Below, piece by piece: positions 4,855-5,092 of a stretch of DNA of 5,092 nucleotides. Every line of letters begins with the position of its first letter. Within the stretch, counting starts at the first letter, position 1. Source of the DNA: Phycisphaerae bacterium (GTDB lineage Bacteria > Planctomycetota > Phycisphaerae > Sedimentisphaerales > SM23-30); contig JAIPFO010000282.1 in assembly GCA_021736565.1 (NCBI GenBank), positions 1 through 5,092 on the forward strand. The letters are read 5' to 3'. Position numbers and translations under genes: made by a program. The notes beneath the pieces were generated by a model that was not told the origin of the DNA, made no database searches, and saw nothing but the letters and a program-made list of their open reading frames with translations.

Positions 4855-4868
4855 TGACGCTGGCGTCA
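4855..4868. promoter_or_regulatory. Second palindrome of the TGACG-N4-CGTCA type
   Basis: TGACGC and GCGTCA are complementary around TG. The core matches the palindrome at 2177-2190. It begins 20 nt after the stop codon of the partial gene at 4888, so it could also be a short terminator stem for that gene. No U-tract follows, which favours a binding site. Confidence 0.35.
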
Positions 4869-4887
4869 ACGATTAAAGGCAGGGGTC

Positions 4888-5092
4888 TTAGAGCCCCGGT
4901 TGTGTTTCGATGGGGCTCGTGCCGATTTCTTCAACGGCCGCCGGTGCCGAATCGGTCGAGCTGCCTTTGGAAAGCAGTTCTTTTACCGTCGCCGGTCGCG
5001 GCTCGCCGGTATTGTAATCTTCCAGAAGGACATCATACTTAAAACTACGTGCCGCCAGAAGCGAAAAATGCTGGTGGGCGGGCAAATGGGGT
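4888..5092 (-). CDS. C-terminal fragment of an unrecognised protein
   Basis: The minus-strand frame is open from the right edge to a TAA at 4888, giving 67 residues; the N-terminus lies outside the window. An in-frame TTG at 5085 has no upstream context in the window and need not be the start. The first half (HQHFSLLAARSFKYDVLLED at 6-25) looks like folded protein with mixed hydrophobic and charged residues. The last 25 or so residues are Ser/Pro/Ala/Glu-rich and probably disordered. Codon use is normal for a gene. I do not recognise the family. It is separated by 234 bp from the membrane HTH gene on the same strand, and the gap holds the tandem repeats, so co-transcription is unlikely but not excluded. 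Confidence 0.65.
   Translation of the reverse strand, partial: PHLPAHQHFSLLAARSFKYDVLLEDYNTGEPRPATVKELLSKGSSTDSAPAAVEEIGTSPIETQPGL

Overview
The window is about 5.1 kb of moderate-GC bacterial DNA. It carries five protein-coding genes, two of them cut by the window edges, and all five are on the minus strand, so transcription runs from high to low coordinates. The best guess for the host is Planctomycetota, probably Phycisphaerae. Three things suggest this: a Tat-exported Gfo/Idh/MocA-type GH109 protein, a DUF2617 protein of the planctomycete type, and a protein with an excisionase-like helix-turn-helix followed by a long acidic low-complexity region. This assignment rests on remembered family resemblance, not on a search. 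I see no tRNA, rRNA, CRISPR array, transposase or phage gene.

In transcription order: (1) 4888-5092 is the C-terminal end of an unrecognised protein. (2) After a 234-bp gap with tandem 34-bp repeats and palindromes comes 3529-4653. It encodes a 374-residue protein with an N-terminal MerR/excisionase-like DNA-binding domain, degenerate acidic repeats, two predicted membrane helices and a lysine-rich tail. (3) 2305-3066 encodes a 253-residue OmpA-family lipoprotein with its own sigma70-like promoter, a roughly 150-nt leader with a GC-rich hairpin, and a textbook intrinsic terminator. (4) After about 700 bp of AT-rich, apparently non-coding DNA comes a DUF2617 protein (999-1544) with a hairpin terminator. 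(5) At the left edge is the N-terminal 188 residues of a GH109-like oxidoreductase-fold glycosidase with a twin-arginine signal and a lipobox.

The genes look like separately transcribed units rather than one operon, because the gaps are long (about 230-760 bp) and hold promoters and terminators. Three products (OmpA lipoprotein, membrane HTH protein, Tat lipoprotein) point to the cell envelope.

The most interesting signal is regulatory. An 18-bp box (minus strand TATTGACTTTTGACGTAA and variants) occurs twice upstream of the membrane HTH gene and once, as the -35 region, upstream of the OmpA lipoprotein gene. This suggests shared control. Related palindromes of the form TGACG-N4-CGTCA occur at two further intergenic places. 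No complete new multi-gene system is visible.
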